Source: Actinomycetes bacterium (lineage in GTDB: Bacteria > Actinomycetota > Thermoleophilia > BMS3ABIN01). Taken from it: DNA of 23,560 nt. The stretch lies in assembly GCA_021790075.1 (NCBI GenBank), contig JAJYIN010000007.1, positions 1 through 23,560 of the forward strand, read 5' to 3'. A model generated the notes under the pieces. That model made no database searches, had not been told where the DNA came from, and saw only the letters and a program-made list of their open reading frames with translations. Position numbers and translations under genes: made by a program. Numbering within the stretch: position 1 is the stretch's first letter; each line of letters starts with the position of its first letter. Of this stretch, positions 10,184-17,297 are shown in pieces.

Positions 10184-10189
10184 TATAAT
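10184..10189 (+). promoter_or_regulatory. -10 box of the thiamin operon promoter
   Basis: A perfect TATAAT, with only a poor -35 (TTTTCT, 10161-10166, 17-base spacer). The predicted start near 10196 lies just before the riboswitch, as expected. Confidence 0.7.
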
Positions 10190-10200
10190 CGCTCCCATAT

Positions 10201-10293
<93 letters not shown>

Positions 10294-10309
10294 CTGGCGG
10301 AAAAAGGAG

Positions 10310-10335
10310 CCGTACCGGTGTTGGTACGGTTTTTT
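10310..10335 (+). terminator. Riboswitch-controlled intrinsic terminator
   Basis: CCGTACC (10310-10316) pairs with GGTACGG (10323-10329) around a 6-base loop, followed by six T, one G and further T. Its place between the TPP aptamer and thi4 identifies it as the expression platform. Confidence 0.92.
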
Positions 10336-10380
10336 GTTTTTCGGGCATTGAGCGCACCACAAACAAGAAAGGAAGGAAAT

Positions 10381-11178
10381 ATGGCTTATTTTGCACCTAT
10401 CGACGAGAAGGATGTGACCAAGGCCATCGTCGGCGGTTTCATGAGGCAGTTCGAGGAATATGCCGAGAGCGACGTCATCATTGTCGGCGGCGGCCCCAGC
10501 GGCCTCATGTGCGGCAAGGAACTGGCGTCCCGCGGCGTCAAGACCCTGATCGTGGAACGGAACAACTACATCGGCGGCGGTTTCTGGATCGGCGGCTACC
10601 TGATGAACAAGGTGACGCTGCGGGCCCCCGCCCAGGAGGTCCTCGACGAGCTGGGCGTTCCCTACGAGGAGGCCCAGCCCGGCCTGTATGTGGCCGATGG
10701 CCCCCATGCCTGCTCGAAACTGATCGCGGCCGCCTGTGATGCCGGCGTCAAGTTCGCCAACATGACCATCTTTGAGGACGTCGTCATCCGCGAGGGCAAC
10801 CGGGTGGCCGGCGTGGTCATCAACTGGACGCCGATCGTATCGCTGCCGCGGGAGATCACCTGTGTCGACCCGGTAGCCATCGAGGCCAAGATGATCGTGG
10901 ATTCCACCGGGCATGATGCCTGCGTCCTCTCAAAACTGGAACAGCGGGGAATGGCGGAAACGGTTGGCTTCGGCGCCATGTGGGTAGAACGCTCCGAGGA
11001 TCTCATCCTGGAGCATACGGGAGAATTCCTGCCGGGGCTGGTCATTACGGGCATGGCGGTATCGACCGCCTACGGACTGCCCCGGATGGGCCCCACCTTT
11101 GGCGGCATGCTGCTGTCAGGAAAGCGGGCCGCAGAAGTAGTGATGGAGAAGCTCGGCCAGGCGGCTGCCAGCAAGTAG
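10381..11178 (+). CDS. thi4: Thiazole synthase of the Thi4 family, with active-site cysteine
   Basis: Makes the thiazole half of thiamin from NAD, glycine and a sulfur source, with iron. The 265-residue protein has the Rossmann loop VIIVGGGPSGLMCGKEL, IVERNNYIGGGFWIGG, and the core VDPVAIEAKMIVDSTGHDA. C161, just before VDP, falls where plant and yeast Thi4 have the sulfur-donating cysteine (CMDP); sulfide-using archaeal Thi4 has histidine there (HVDP). So this enzyme may be a single-turnover type, or a Cys-containing type that still uses external sulfide. ATG 10381 has a GGAAGG ribosome site; a longer frame from 10288 would run through the riboswitch terminator. No thiG, thiS, thiF or thiH is in the operon, which fits Thi4 as the only thiazole source. 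Confidence 0.96.
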   Translation: MAYFAPIDEKDVTKAIVGGFMRQFEEYAESDVIIVGGGPSGLMCGKELASRGVKTLIVERNNYIGGGFWIGGYLMNKVTLRAPAQEVLDELGVPYEEAQPGLYVADGPHACSKLIAAACDAGVKFANMTIFEDVVIREGNRVAGVVINWTPIVSLPREITCVDPVAIEAKMIVDSTGHDACVLSKLEQRGMAETVGFGAMWVERSEDLILEHTGEFLPGLVITGMAVSTAYGLPRMGPTFGGMLLSGKRAAEVVMEKLGQAAASK

Positions 11179-11207
11179 CCGGTTGAAACAGCGGCCGGGA
11201 CGGTCAT

Positions 11208-12047
11208 ATGACGGCTATCTCGAGCATATACGTTTATGTCGAGCCGCGGTGTGCGGTTGTCGACTATGACGACGTCGCCGCGCATGTGCGGCAGAATCTG
11301 CCAGGCGTGGCTGTTTCCCTGCGGGGGCGGATACTTGAGGACAGCGTTGCCGGGGACAGCGCCGCTGCCCGCCAGCTGGCCACAGCCCTGGCCGGCGCCA
11401 AGGTGAGAAAGCTCGGGGAGCCTGCGCCCCGCCGCCAGAAGTCGTTGCCGGGCGAGGTGGAGTACGAGCTCAGGCGGCTGGCCAATCCGGACGGCCAGGC
11501 CTACGGCCTGCTCTACGATGCCGGGGCTATGCTCGAGGTTTACCGCGGCTTCCTGCCGGAGATGGAGGCCCGCCGCCAGGACACGCTGCATGTGATCTTC
11601 ACCAATCAGCTAATCGGAAACTGGGATGCGGCCGACAAACGATATCACGCGCGGACGGTGATCTGTTCTTCGCCGTCGATCATATCGCTGAGCGGCCTGG
11701 TGGAGGCGCCGGCGCGGGAACCGGGTTATTACCTGGCCCGCCGCAGCTCCGAAGCCCTGGGTTTCCAGGAAGAGGCCAAAATGGAGCTGGCGCGCTTTTT
11801 TGCCGGTGATTATCTGACGTTTGATGACTCGCGGATGACGGAAGCGGCCAAGGGTTACGTCATGGCGGCGGCGTCATACAGGATGACCGGTGAGGCATTT
11901 TGCGCCGACCCTGACTGCGGGCTGTTCAACGCGCACTGGCAGCGCGAGCTGATCCGGGCTCAGCTCGGCGGCCCTTACGAATATTGTGAGCCGCATAGCC
12001 GCGTTTTCCGGCAATGCAAGACGACGCAGGAGGCCCCGTGGAGATAG
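11208..12047 (+). CDS. Uncharacterised protein in the thiamin operon (possibly DUF6775-like)
   Basis: A 279-residue soluble protein with no signal peptide or membrane segment. Its function is unknown. The conserved-looking blocks are DTLHVIFTNQLIGNWDAADKRYHARTVI, SPSIISLSGLVEAPA, and a C-terminal FCADPDCGLFNAHWQREL followed by YEYCEPHSRVF. The cysteines and histidines in the last two blocks could bind a metal. From memory this resembles the archaeal and bacterial family DUF6775, labelled putative metallopeptidase, but no HExxH motif is present, so peptidase activity is only a guess. It starts 29 bases after thi4, and its end overlaps the likely GTG start of thiE by ten bases, so it is transcribed with the thiamin genes under the TPP riboswitch. 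Possible jobs include iron or sulfur supply to Thi4, or removal of spent Thi4. Confidence 0.85.
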   Translation: MTAISSIYVYVEPRCAVVDYDDVAAHVRQNLPGVAVSLRGRILEDSVAGDSAAARQLATALAGAKVRKLGEPAPRRQKSLPGEVEYELRRLANPDGQAYGLLYDAGAMLEVYRGFLPEMEARRQDTLHVIFTNQLIGNWDAADKRYHARTVICSSPSIISLSGLVEAPAREPGYYLARRSSEALGFQEEAKMELARFFAGDYLTFDDSRMTEAAKGYVMAAASYRMTGEAFCADPDCGLFNAHWQRELIRAQLGGPYEYCEPHSRVFRQCKTTQEAPWR

Positions 12048-12694
12048 ACCTGGGATTGTACGTAATTACCGCCGCTACCCCCGAACTGGGCAGGGACCAT
12101 TACGATGTGGCGGTCGCTGCCGTGGAAGGCGGCGCCACTGCCATCCAGCTCAGGATCAAGAAGCGCGCCATGGGTGAAGCGCTCAAGATAGCCACCGCGA
12201 TCCACGAAATGACGAGCGCGGCGGGCATACCCTTGATCATCAACGACCACGTCGGCATCGCCATGGCTTCCGGAGCTGAAGGGATCCATGTCGGCCCGGA
12301 TGACATCTCTGTGTCGGCGGCGCGACGGATGCTGGGCGCCGCCGCGATTATCGGCAGGTCGGCCGGCAAGCACGACGAAGCAATCAAGGCTGAACGGGCC
12401 AGCGCCAGCTATGTGGGCGTGGGACCGGTATTTCCCACCGGCACCAAACCGCAAAAAAGCCCGGTGGGAGTCTCCCGGCTGATGAAGGTGAAGGCAGTGC
12501 TGGGGCTGCCGGTAGTGGCGATTGGCGGCATCGATGCGGCCAATTTGGCATCGTGCATCGAGGCTGGCGCCGACGGCGTCGCCGTTGTTTCCGCCGTGGC
12601 TATGGCGGAAGACATGGTTGCGGCCACTGCTGAACTCCGTGGCGAGCTGGACCGGGCGCGTGCAGGAATCAACCAGAGACAGATGGCAGGTTAG
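12038..12694 (+). CDS. thiE: Thiamin-phosphate synthase
   Basis: Joins HMP-pyrophosphate and thiazole phosphate to give thiamin monophosphate. The TIM-barrel motifs are present: GLYVITAATPELG, AIQLRIKKR, LIINDHVGIAMASGAEGIHVGPDD, GRSAGKHDEA, YVGVGPVFPTGTK, and VVAIGGIDAAN. The HVGPDD form differs slightly from the more usual HLGQDD. GTG 12038 is chosen because AGGAGG (12028-12033) stands four bases upstream and because it gives a normal ThiE N-terminus; ATG 12014 has no ribosome site and adds eight residues. The start overlaps the preceding gene by ten bases. The protein has 218 residues, normal for the family. Confidence 0.95.
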   Translation: MEIDLGLYVITAATPELGRDHYDVAVAAVEGGATAIQLRIKKRAMGEALKIATAIHEMTSAAGIPLIINDHVGIAMASGAEGIHVGPDDISVSAARRMLGAAAIIGRSAGKHDEAIKAERASASYVGVGPVFPTGTKPQKSPVGVSRLMKVKAVLGLPVVAIGGIDAANLASCIEAGADGVAVVSAVAMAEDMVAATAELRGELDRARAGINQRQMAG

Positions 12695-12697
12695 GAC

Positions 12698-14014
12698 ATG
12701 TCTTCGCGGACTCTGTTGCAGGTATTGAAGGAAGGCTCCCTGCCGCCGGCCGTGGTGCAATGCTCTGCGGCCGAGCACGTCGATGCCGAAACCCTGGCGG
12801 AGCGGATCCTGGCAGGCACGGTTGTCATCCCTGCCGGCAACACCGGGCGAACGGTGGCAGCCACTGGCATTGGCGAAGGCCTGCGGACCAAAGTCAACGC
12901 CAACATCGGCGCTTCCAGCGAGCTCTTCTCCGAAGATGAAGAGACCGGGAAGCTGACCGCGGCCGCCTCAGCGGGCGCGGATGCGATCATGGACCTTTCC
13001 AGTGGCGGCGATGTCACATCGCTCAGGCGCACGCTAATTTCCCGGACAGAGCTCCCCTTTGGCACGGTTCCCATTTACGAGGCCGCCACCGAGGCGCGCG
13101 AGCAGCACGGCAGCGTGGTCAACATGAGCCGGGACGGCCTGATGGCCGTTGTTGAACGGCAAGCCGCCGAGGGCGTCGATTTCATGACCGTCCATGCCGG
13201 CCTCACCCGGTCGGCTCTGGATGAGCTGAGCGCTCAGGGCAGGTTGATGGATGTGGTCAGCCGGGGCGGCGCTTTCATGATCGCCTGGATGCTCCACCAT
13301 GACCGGGAGAATCCGTTCCACGAGGAATACGACCAGCTTCTGGAGATTATGGCGCGCTGGGATGTCACCCTGAGTCTGGGCGACGGCCTCAGGCCCGGAT
13401 GCCTGGCGGATGCCAGCGACCGGGCCCAGTTCCAGGAGCTGATCACTCTCGGCAGGCTGGCCGCCCGCGCCCGCGAGGCCGGCGTTCAGGCCATGATCGA
13501 GGGTCCCGGCCATGTGCCCCTGAGCGACGTCGAGGCCAACGTCAGGATGGCCAAGAAACTCACCGGCGGAGCTCCCTTCTACGTGCTGGGGCCGCTGGTG
13601 ACCGACGTGGCTCCCGGTTACGACCATATAACGGCCGCAATCGGCGGCGCGCTGGCGGGCGCTGCCGGCGCCGATTTTCTCTGTTACGTCACCGCCGCTG
13701 AGCACCTGGGCCTGCCGGTGGCCGCTGATGTGCGCCAGGGAGTGGTCACGTCGCGAATCGCGGCCCACGCCGCGGACATCGCCAAGGGTGTGGCGGGCGC
13801 CGCTGACTGGGACCGGCGCATGGCCCTGGCCCGCAAGGACCTGGACTGGGAAGAGCAGATCTCGCTGTCCATCGATCCCGAGGCCGCCCGGGCCATCTAT
13901 GAGGACAGGCGCAGCGCCGCCGTGGAGGGCTGCAGCATGTGCGGCGACCTCTGCGCCATGAAGCTGGTTTCGGAGCACCTGGGGCTGAAAGCCGGTGAAA
14001 TCTCAGGGTGCTAG
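12698..14014 (+). CDS. thiC: Phosphomethylpyrimidine synthase
   Basis: Radical-SAM enzyme that rearranges aminoimidazole ribotide to HMP phosphate. Recognisable blocks are VNANIGAS, DLSSGGD, TVPIYEA, MTVHAG, SRGGAFMIAWM, SLGDGLRPG, MIEGPGHVPL and the C-terminal cluster motif CSMCGDLCAMK. The cluster cysteines are C412, C415 and C419, i.e. CX2CX3C; the E. coli type has CX2CX4C. At 438 residues it is the short form without the N-terminal extension of proteobacterial and plant ThiC. It starts four bases after thiE and its stop overlaps the thiL start. It needs reduced iron-sulfur cofactors, which fits an anaerobic host. Confidence 0.97.
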   Translation: MSSRTLLQVLKEGSLPPAVVQCSAAEHVDAETLAERILAGTVVIPAGNTGRTVAATGIGEGLRTKVNANIGASSELFSEDEETGKLTAAASAGADAIMDLSSGGDVTSLRRTLISRTELPFGTVPIYEAATEAREQHGSVVNMSRDGLMAVVERQAAEGVDFMTVHAGLTRSALDELSAQGRLMDVVSRGGAFMIAWMLHHDRENPFHEEYDQLLEIMARWDVTLSLGDGLRPGCLADASDRAQFQELITLGRLAARAREAGVQAMIEGPGHVPLSDVEANVRMAKKLTGGAPFYVLGPLVTDVAPGYDHITAAIGGALAGAAGADFLCYVTAAEHLGLPVAADVRQGVVTSRIAAHAADIAKGVAGAADWDRRMALARKDLDWEEQISLSIDPEAARAIYEDRRSAAVEGCSMCGDLCAMKLVSEHLGLKAGEISGC

Positions 14015-15015
14015 CCGGGGAACTGGGTGAAGAAGCTCTGCTGAAAGAGCTGCGCGGCATTTTTGCCCCGACCAGTCCCGGCACACCTGTAGCTATAGGC
14101 GACGACGCCGCCGTCATCGATAACCCTGCCGGCTTCCAGGGAGTCTGGACCACAGACCTGTTGCTGGAAGGCGTCCATTTCCAGAAAGACTGGCAGACCC
14201 CCCGAGAACTTGGCAAAAAAAGTTTGGCTGTCAACCTAAGTGATCTGGCGGCCATGGGCGCCGAGCCCGGGTGGGCGCTGCTGTCGCTGGCGTTTCCGCC
14301 GGAAACTGAAGCCGAGTATATCCTCGAATTGTGCCGGGGACTGGCGGAGCAGGCGGCCGCGCACGGGGTGGCGGTGGTGGGCGGAGATACCACAAGTAAT
14401 CCTTGGGGTCTGGTCATAAGCGTCGCTGCCGGGGGCGCGGTGCCGGCCGGCGCCGCCCTGACACGGTCCGGGGCCGCCCCCGGAGATGCTATCCTGGTGA
14501 CCGGTTTTGTGGGAAGCGCCGCCGGCGGGCTGCGTTTGCTGCGGGAGGGTGGGGGAGAGACGTGCGCATATCCGGTACTGGTGGAAGCCTTCATCCGGCC
14601 GGCAGCGCGGCTCGCAGCGGCAGCGGCGGCCCGGCAGGCGGGCGCTTCCGCGATGACCGACATCAGCGACGGCATCGCCAGCGATCTACGCCATATCTGC
14701 GAGGAAAGCGCCTGCGGGGCCCGGGTCGTCTGGAACAACATCCCCATCCACGATCAGCTGGCGGCGGCCGCTGACAGATACAGCTGGCCGCTCGCGGACA
14801 TGGCGCTTGCCGGCGGAGAGGATTATGAGCTCCTCTTCACAGTACCGGCGGAAAAAGCGGCCGGCGCGGCCAAGGCGATAACGGCAGAGACAGGCGTGCC
14901 TGTCACTGTCATCGGCGATCTCGTGGCGGCTGACCGCGGCATCCTGCTGCTGGGGCCGGACGGTTCCCTGCGGCCGCTACCGGTTCGTGGTTTTGACCAT
15001 TTCCGGCATGAATGA
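14008..15015 (+). CDS. thiL: Thiamin-monophosphate kinase
   Basis: Phosphorylates thiamin monophosphate to TPP, the last step and the product sensed by the upstream riboswitch. It belongs to the PurM/ThiL ATP-binding fold: IGDDAAVIDNPAG and TTDLLLEGVHF near the N-terminus, SDLAAMGAEP, VVGGDTT, MTDISDGIASDL and GGEDYELLFTVP. It has 335 residues. The GTG start overlaps the thiC stop by seven bases and has GGTGA seven bases upstream. The fold and motifs distinguish it from AIR synthase and selenophosphate synthetase. Confidence 0.96.
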   Translation: MLAGELGEEALLKELRGIFAPTSPGTPVAIGDDAAVIDNPAGFQGVWTTDLLLEGVHFQKDWQTPRELGKKSLAVNLSDLAAMGAEPGWALLSLAFPPETEAEYILELCRGLAEQAAAHGVAVVGGDTTSNPWGLVISVAAGGAVPAGAALTRSGAAPGDAILVTGFVGSAAGGLRLLREGGGETCAYPVLVEAFIRPAARLAAAAAARQAGASAMTDISDGIASDLRHICEESACGARVVWNNIPIHDQLAAAADRYSWPLADMALAGGEDYELLFTVPAEKAAGAAKAITAETGVPVTVIGDLVAADRGILLLGPDGSLRPLPVRGFDHFRHE

Positions 15016-15904
15016 TAACCACGACACCGGCACAGACTACATTGAAAAACCGGTAAGCGGCGCCGCCGCCACAGGAAACCCCGGCCCCGGGGTCGAGACT
15101 TTGCTTACCATCGCCGGCTCCGACCCGGGCGGCGGCGCCGGCATCCAGGCGGACCTGCGCGTCTTCGGCCATTACGGCTTCTATGGTTTGAGCGTCCTTA
15201 CGGCCGTCACCGCGCAGAACACACAGGCTGTTGACGCGGTGTATCCGCTGAAGGCGGAGCAGGTGGCGGCCCAGCTTCAGTCCGTCCTGGCGGATTTCCG
15301 GCCGGTGGCGGTGAAGACGGGCATGCTGGCCGAGCCGGAAATCGTGGAAATGGTGGCGGCGGCTATTAGCGAGGGAAGGACGGGTACCCTGGTTGTGGAT
15401 CCCGTCCTGGCAAGCAGCGCCGGCCCCAGCCTGTCTTCCCGGCCCGGCCGCCTGGCCGCCCGCTTGGCTGCGGTCCTGCTGCCGGCATGTTATGTGGTCA
15501 CGCCCAATCTGGCTGAAGCGGCCGCGCTTACCGGCCGCCCGGTAGAGACACTTAAGGACGCCCGGACGGCCGCCCGCCTGCTGGTGGAGGAAATGGGGGC
15601 GGGGGCAGCCTGCGTCACCGGCGGGCATCTCAGCGGCGAACCCACCGACGTGGTCTACGACGGCGTTGAGCTTGAGACGGTTCCCGGCAAGCGCATCGCC
15701 GGGGGCCCCTTTCATGGGACCGGCTGCCTGTTTTCCGCCGCGCTCGCGGCGAACCTGGCCCGCGGCTACACTCTGATGCTGGCTGTAACAGGGGCCAAGG
15801 ACCTGACCGAGACGGCTATTTCCCAGGCTGCCGGCCCGGGAGGAGGCATGAGAATCCCGTGGCTGGCGCCGGGTCAGCTTGAACCTGGCGGGCCCAGGCA
15901 TTAA
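15008..15904 (+). CDS. thiD: Hydroxymethylpyrimidine (phosphate) kinase
   Basis: Phosphorylates HMP and HMP-P to HMP-pyrophosphate, the substrate of ThiE. It is a ribokinase-fold enzyme: LTIAGSDPGGGAGIQADLRVF, GLSVLTAVTAQNT, VKTGMLAEPEIV, VVDPVLASSAG, TPNLAEAAALTG, and FHGTGCLFSAALAANLARG with the anion-hole GTGC. ATG 15008 overlaps the thiL stop by eight bases and gives 298 residues, including about 33 residues of unconserved, Gly/Ala/Asp-rich sequence before the fold. That tail is unusual for ThiD. A start at an in-frame TTG (near 15100) would remove it but has no ribosome site. It is the last gene of the operon. Confidence 0.95.
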   Translation: MNDNHDTGTDYIEKPVSGAAATGNPGPGVETLLTIAGSDPGGGAGIQADLRVFGHYGFYGLSVLTAVTAQNTQAVDAVYPLKAEQVAAQLQSVLADFRPVAVKTGMLAEPEIVEMVAAAISEGRTGTLVVDPVLASSAGPSLSSRPGRLAARLAAVLLPACYVVTPNLAEAAALTGRPVETLKDARTAARLLVEEMGAGAACVTGGHLSGEPTDVVYDGVELETVPGKRIAGGPFHGTGCLFSAALAANLARGYTLMLAVTGAKDLTETAISQAAGPGGGMRIPWLAPGQLEPGGPRH

Positions 15905-15920
15905 CCTTAGTTTCCGTACC

Positions 15921-15978
15921 CTCGGGAACGCGGTCAGACCCGAGCTGAAATTCCAGGGGCGGCGCCAGCCGGCGCCGC
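15921..15978 (+). other. Two hairpins between thiD and the amidase gene
   Basis: CTCGGG (15921-15926) pairs with CCCGAG (15939-15944), and GCGGCGCC (15959-15966) pairs perfectly with GGCGCCGC (15971-15978) around AGCC. Neither is followed by a T run, so they are not classic intrinsic terminators, but they could slow polymerase or protect the thiamin mRNA end. Confidence 0.5.
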
Positions 15979-16006
15979 GGCCCTCCTACCGATCAGGAGA
16001 TATCGC

Positions 16007-17077
16007 TTGCGAACCCTCAAGCTGGGCGACCGGGGGAAAGAGGTGCTCGACGTCCAGTCCCGGCTCTTCAGCCTGGGCTATGATCTGGGCACCGATGGCG
16101 TGGACGGCTACTTTGGCGAAGACACCCGCGCCGCCGTCCTCCACTTCCAGCAGCGCAACGGCCTTAGGGCCGACGGCGTCATTGCGGACAATACCTGGCA
16201 GGAACTGGTGGAAGCCAGGTATGAGCCGGGGGAGCGGCTGCTTTATCTGCGCATCCCGTCCTTCCGGGGGGTGGACGTTCTTCACCTTCAGCGCTCCCTG
16301 AACCGCCTTGGCTTCAACGCGGGTCCGGAAGACGGCATCCTGGGTCCCGGGACGGAACGGGCGGTGCTGGATTTCCAGAAGAACGCCGGCATGGTGATGG
16401 ACGGCATGATTGACGAATCGGTGCTGAAGGTGATGGCCAGGGTGACGAAGGATGGAGAGCCCCATGCGGCCGGAGCCAAGATCCCCGACCGCAACGGCGG
16501 CTACGCCGTCGACCGCGATCTGGCGGATCTCACCGTGGTGGTGGATCCCGGCCATGGAGGTGACGACGACGGCGATGTCTCCCAGGAGGGAATCAGGGAG
16601 AAGGACGTCAACCTGGAAGTGGCGCTCGGTCTGGGCAAGGCGCTGGAGTCAATTGGCTGCGGGGTCCTGCTGACGCGGGACGGCGACGTGACCGTGCCCC
16701 TTTACGACCGGCCCGCGCTCGCCAACCAGGGCGGCGCCGATCTTTTCATCAGCATCCATCACAACAGCAACCCCAGCCCGCGCGCCCAGGGGGCCGCGGC
16801 TTACTATTTTTGCCGGCATGGTTACTTCTCAGAGCCGGGGATCATCCTGGCCGGTCATCTGGTCACCAGCATCTCCGAGGCCCTGGATGTGCCGCCGCTG
16901 CCGCCGCTGGGCCGGAATTACGCGGTCCTCAGGGAGACTGAAATGACGGCCGTCCTGCTGGAACCTGTCTTCATCACTGCGGACGGAATGGATTCTCTTT
17001 TAAATGAATCCGGTTACGCCACCCGTGCCGCCGAGGCCATACTGGCCGGCCTCGGGGATTATTTCTCGCCAAGATAA
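16007..17077 (+). CDS. N-acetylmuramoyl-L-alanine amidase with two peptidoglycan-binding domains (CwlM-like)
   Basis: A 356-residue protein with two PG_binding_1 repeats (residues about 5-70, LGDRGKEVLDVQSRLFSLGY..., and about 80-145, GVDVLHLQRSLNRLGF...) followed by an Amidase_3 domain. Zinc and catalytic residues are in place: H183 in VVDPGHGGDD, E in IREKDVNLEVA, H in FISIHHNSN, and the late glutamate in LLEPVFIT. No signal peptide or membrane anchor is visible. The same layout without a signal sequence is known from actinobacterial CwlM, which regulates peptidoglycan precursor synthesis; here the catalytic residues look intact, so enzyme activity is possible. The TTG start is supported by AGGAGA six bases upstream (15995-16000). 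It lies 102 bases after the thiamin operon and before another cell-wall gene. Confidence 0.9.
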   Translation: MRTLKLGDRGKEVLDVQSRLFSLGYDLGTDGVDGYFGEDTRAAVLHFQQRNGLRADGVIADNTWQELVEARYEPGERLLYLRIPSFRGVDVLHLQRSLNRLGFNAGPEDGILGPGTERAVLDFQKNAGMVMDGMIDESVLKVMARVTKDGEPHAAGAKIPDRNGGYAVDRDLADLTVVVDPGHGGDDDGDVSQEGIREKDVNLEVALGLGKALESIGCGVLLTRDGDVTVPLYDRPALANQGGADLFISIHHNSNPSPRAQGAAAYYFCRHGYFSEPGIILAGHLVTSISEALDVPPLPPLGRNYAVLRETEMTAVLLEPVFITADGMDSLLNESGYATRAAEAILAGLGDYFSPR

Positions 17078-17121
17078 GGGAATTTCCCCATAAAAATCTC
17101 GCAAATAGCATGAATAATGTT

Positions 17122-17168
17122 AAATATGTACACAGATATTTGACTTCCAAAAAATGGGCTGTTAAGGT
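17122..17168 (+). promoter_or_regulatory. Candidate promoter with overlapping operator-like palindrome
   Basis: AAATAT (17122-17127) and ATATTT (17136-17141) form a perfect inverted repeat with an 8-base spacer. Its right half overlaps TTGACT (17140-17145), a good -35 box, followed after 17 bases by TAAGGT (17163-17168), which fits the actinobacterial TAnnnT -10. A regulator bound here could block the promoter of the hydrolase gene downstream. Confidence 0.4.
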
Positions 17169-17260
17169 TCTCAAGGTTATTTTAAGGCTCCAATGCCAAC
17201 TGAACGGCACTTCGGTGCCCATAAGGAGGCGAAGAAAATCAGGATTAAGCTCAGCCCATT
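17153..17260 (+). other. Candidate structured leader RNA
   Basis: AATGGGCTG (17153-17161) is the exact complement of CAGCCCATT (17252-17260). TTAA (17162-17165) can extend the stem with TTAA (17245-17248) across a 3-base bulge. Inside, GGCAC-TTCG-GTGCC (17206-17219) is a perfect UUCG-tetraloop hairpin just before AAGGAGG (17223-17229). The whole element is transcribed only if a promoter lies upstream of 17150. I do not recognise a known riboswitch core in it. Confidence 0.35.
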
Positions 17261-17297
17261 ATCAGGAAGCAGCAGTAACCCCTCCCAAAAATCCCCA

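Noticed and set aside
15959..15978. Intrinsic terminator after thiD
   Set aside because: The 8-bp hairpin is strong but has no T run, so it is listed only as a hairpin.
17078..17297. ydaO (c-di-AMP) riboswitch before the NlpC/P60 gene
   Set aside because: The gene type fits, but I could not find the conserved ydaO core, so only an unclassified candidate leader is reported.
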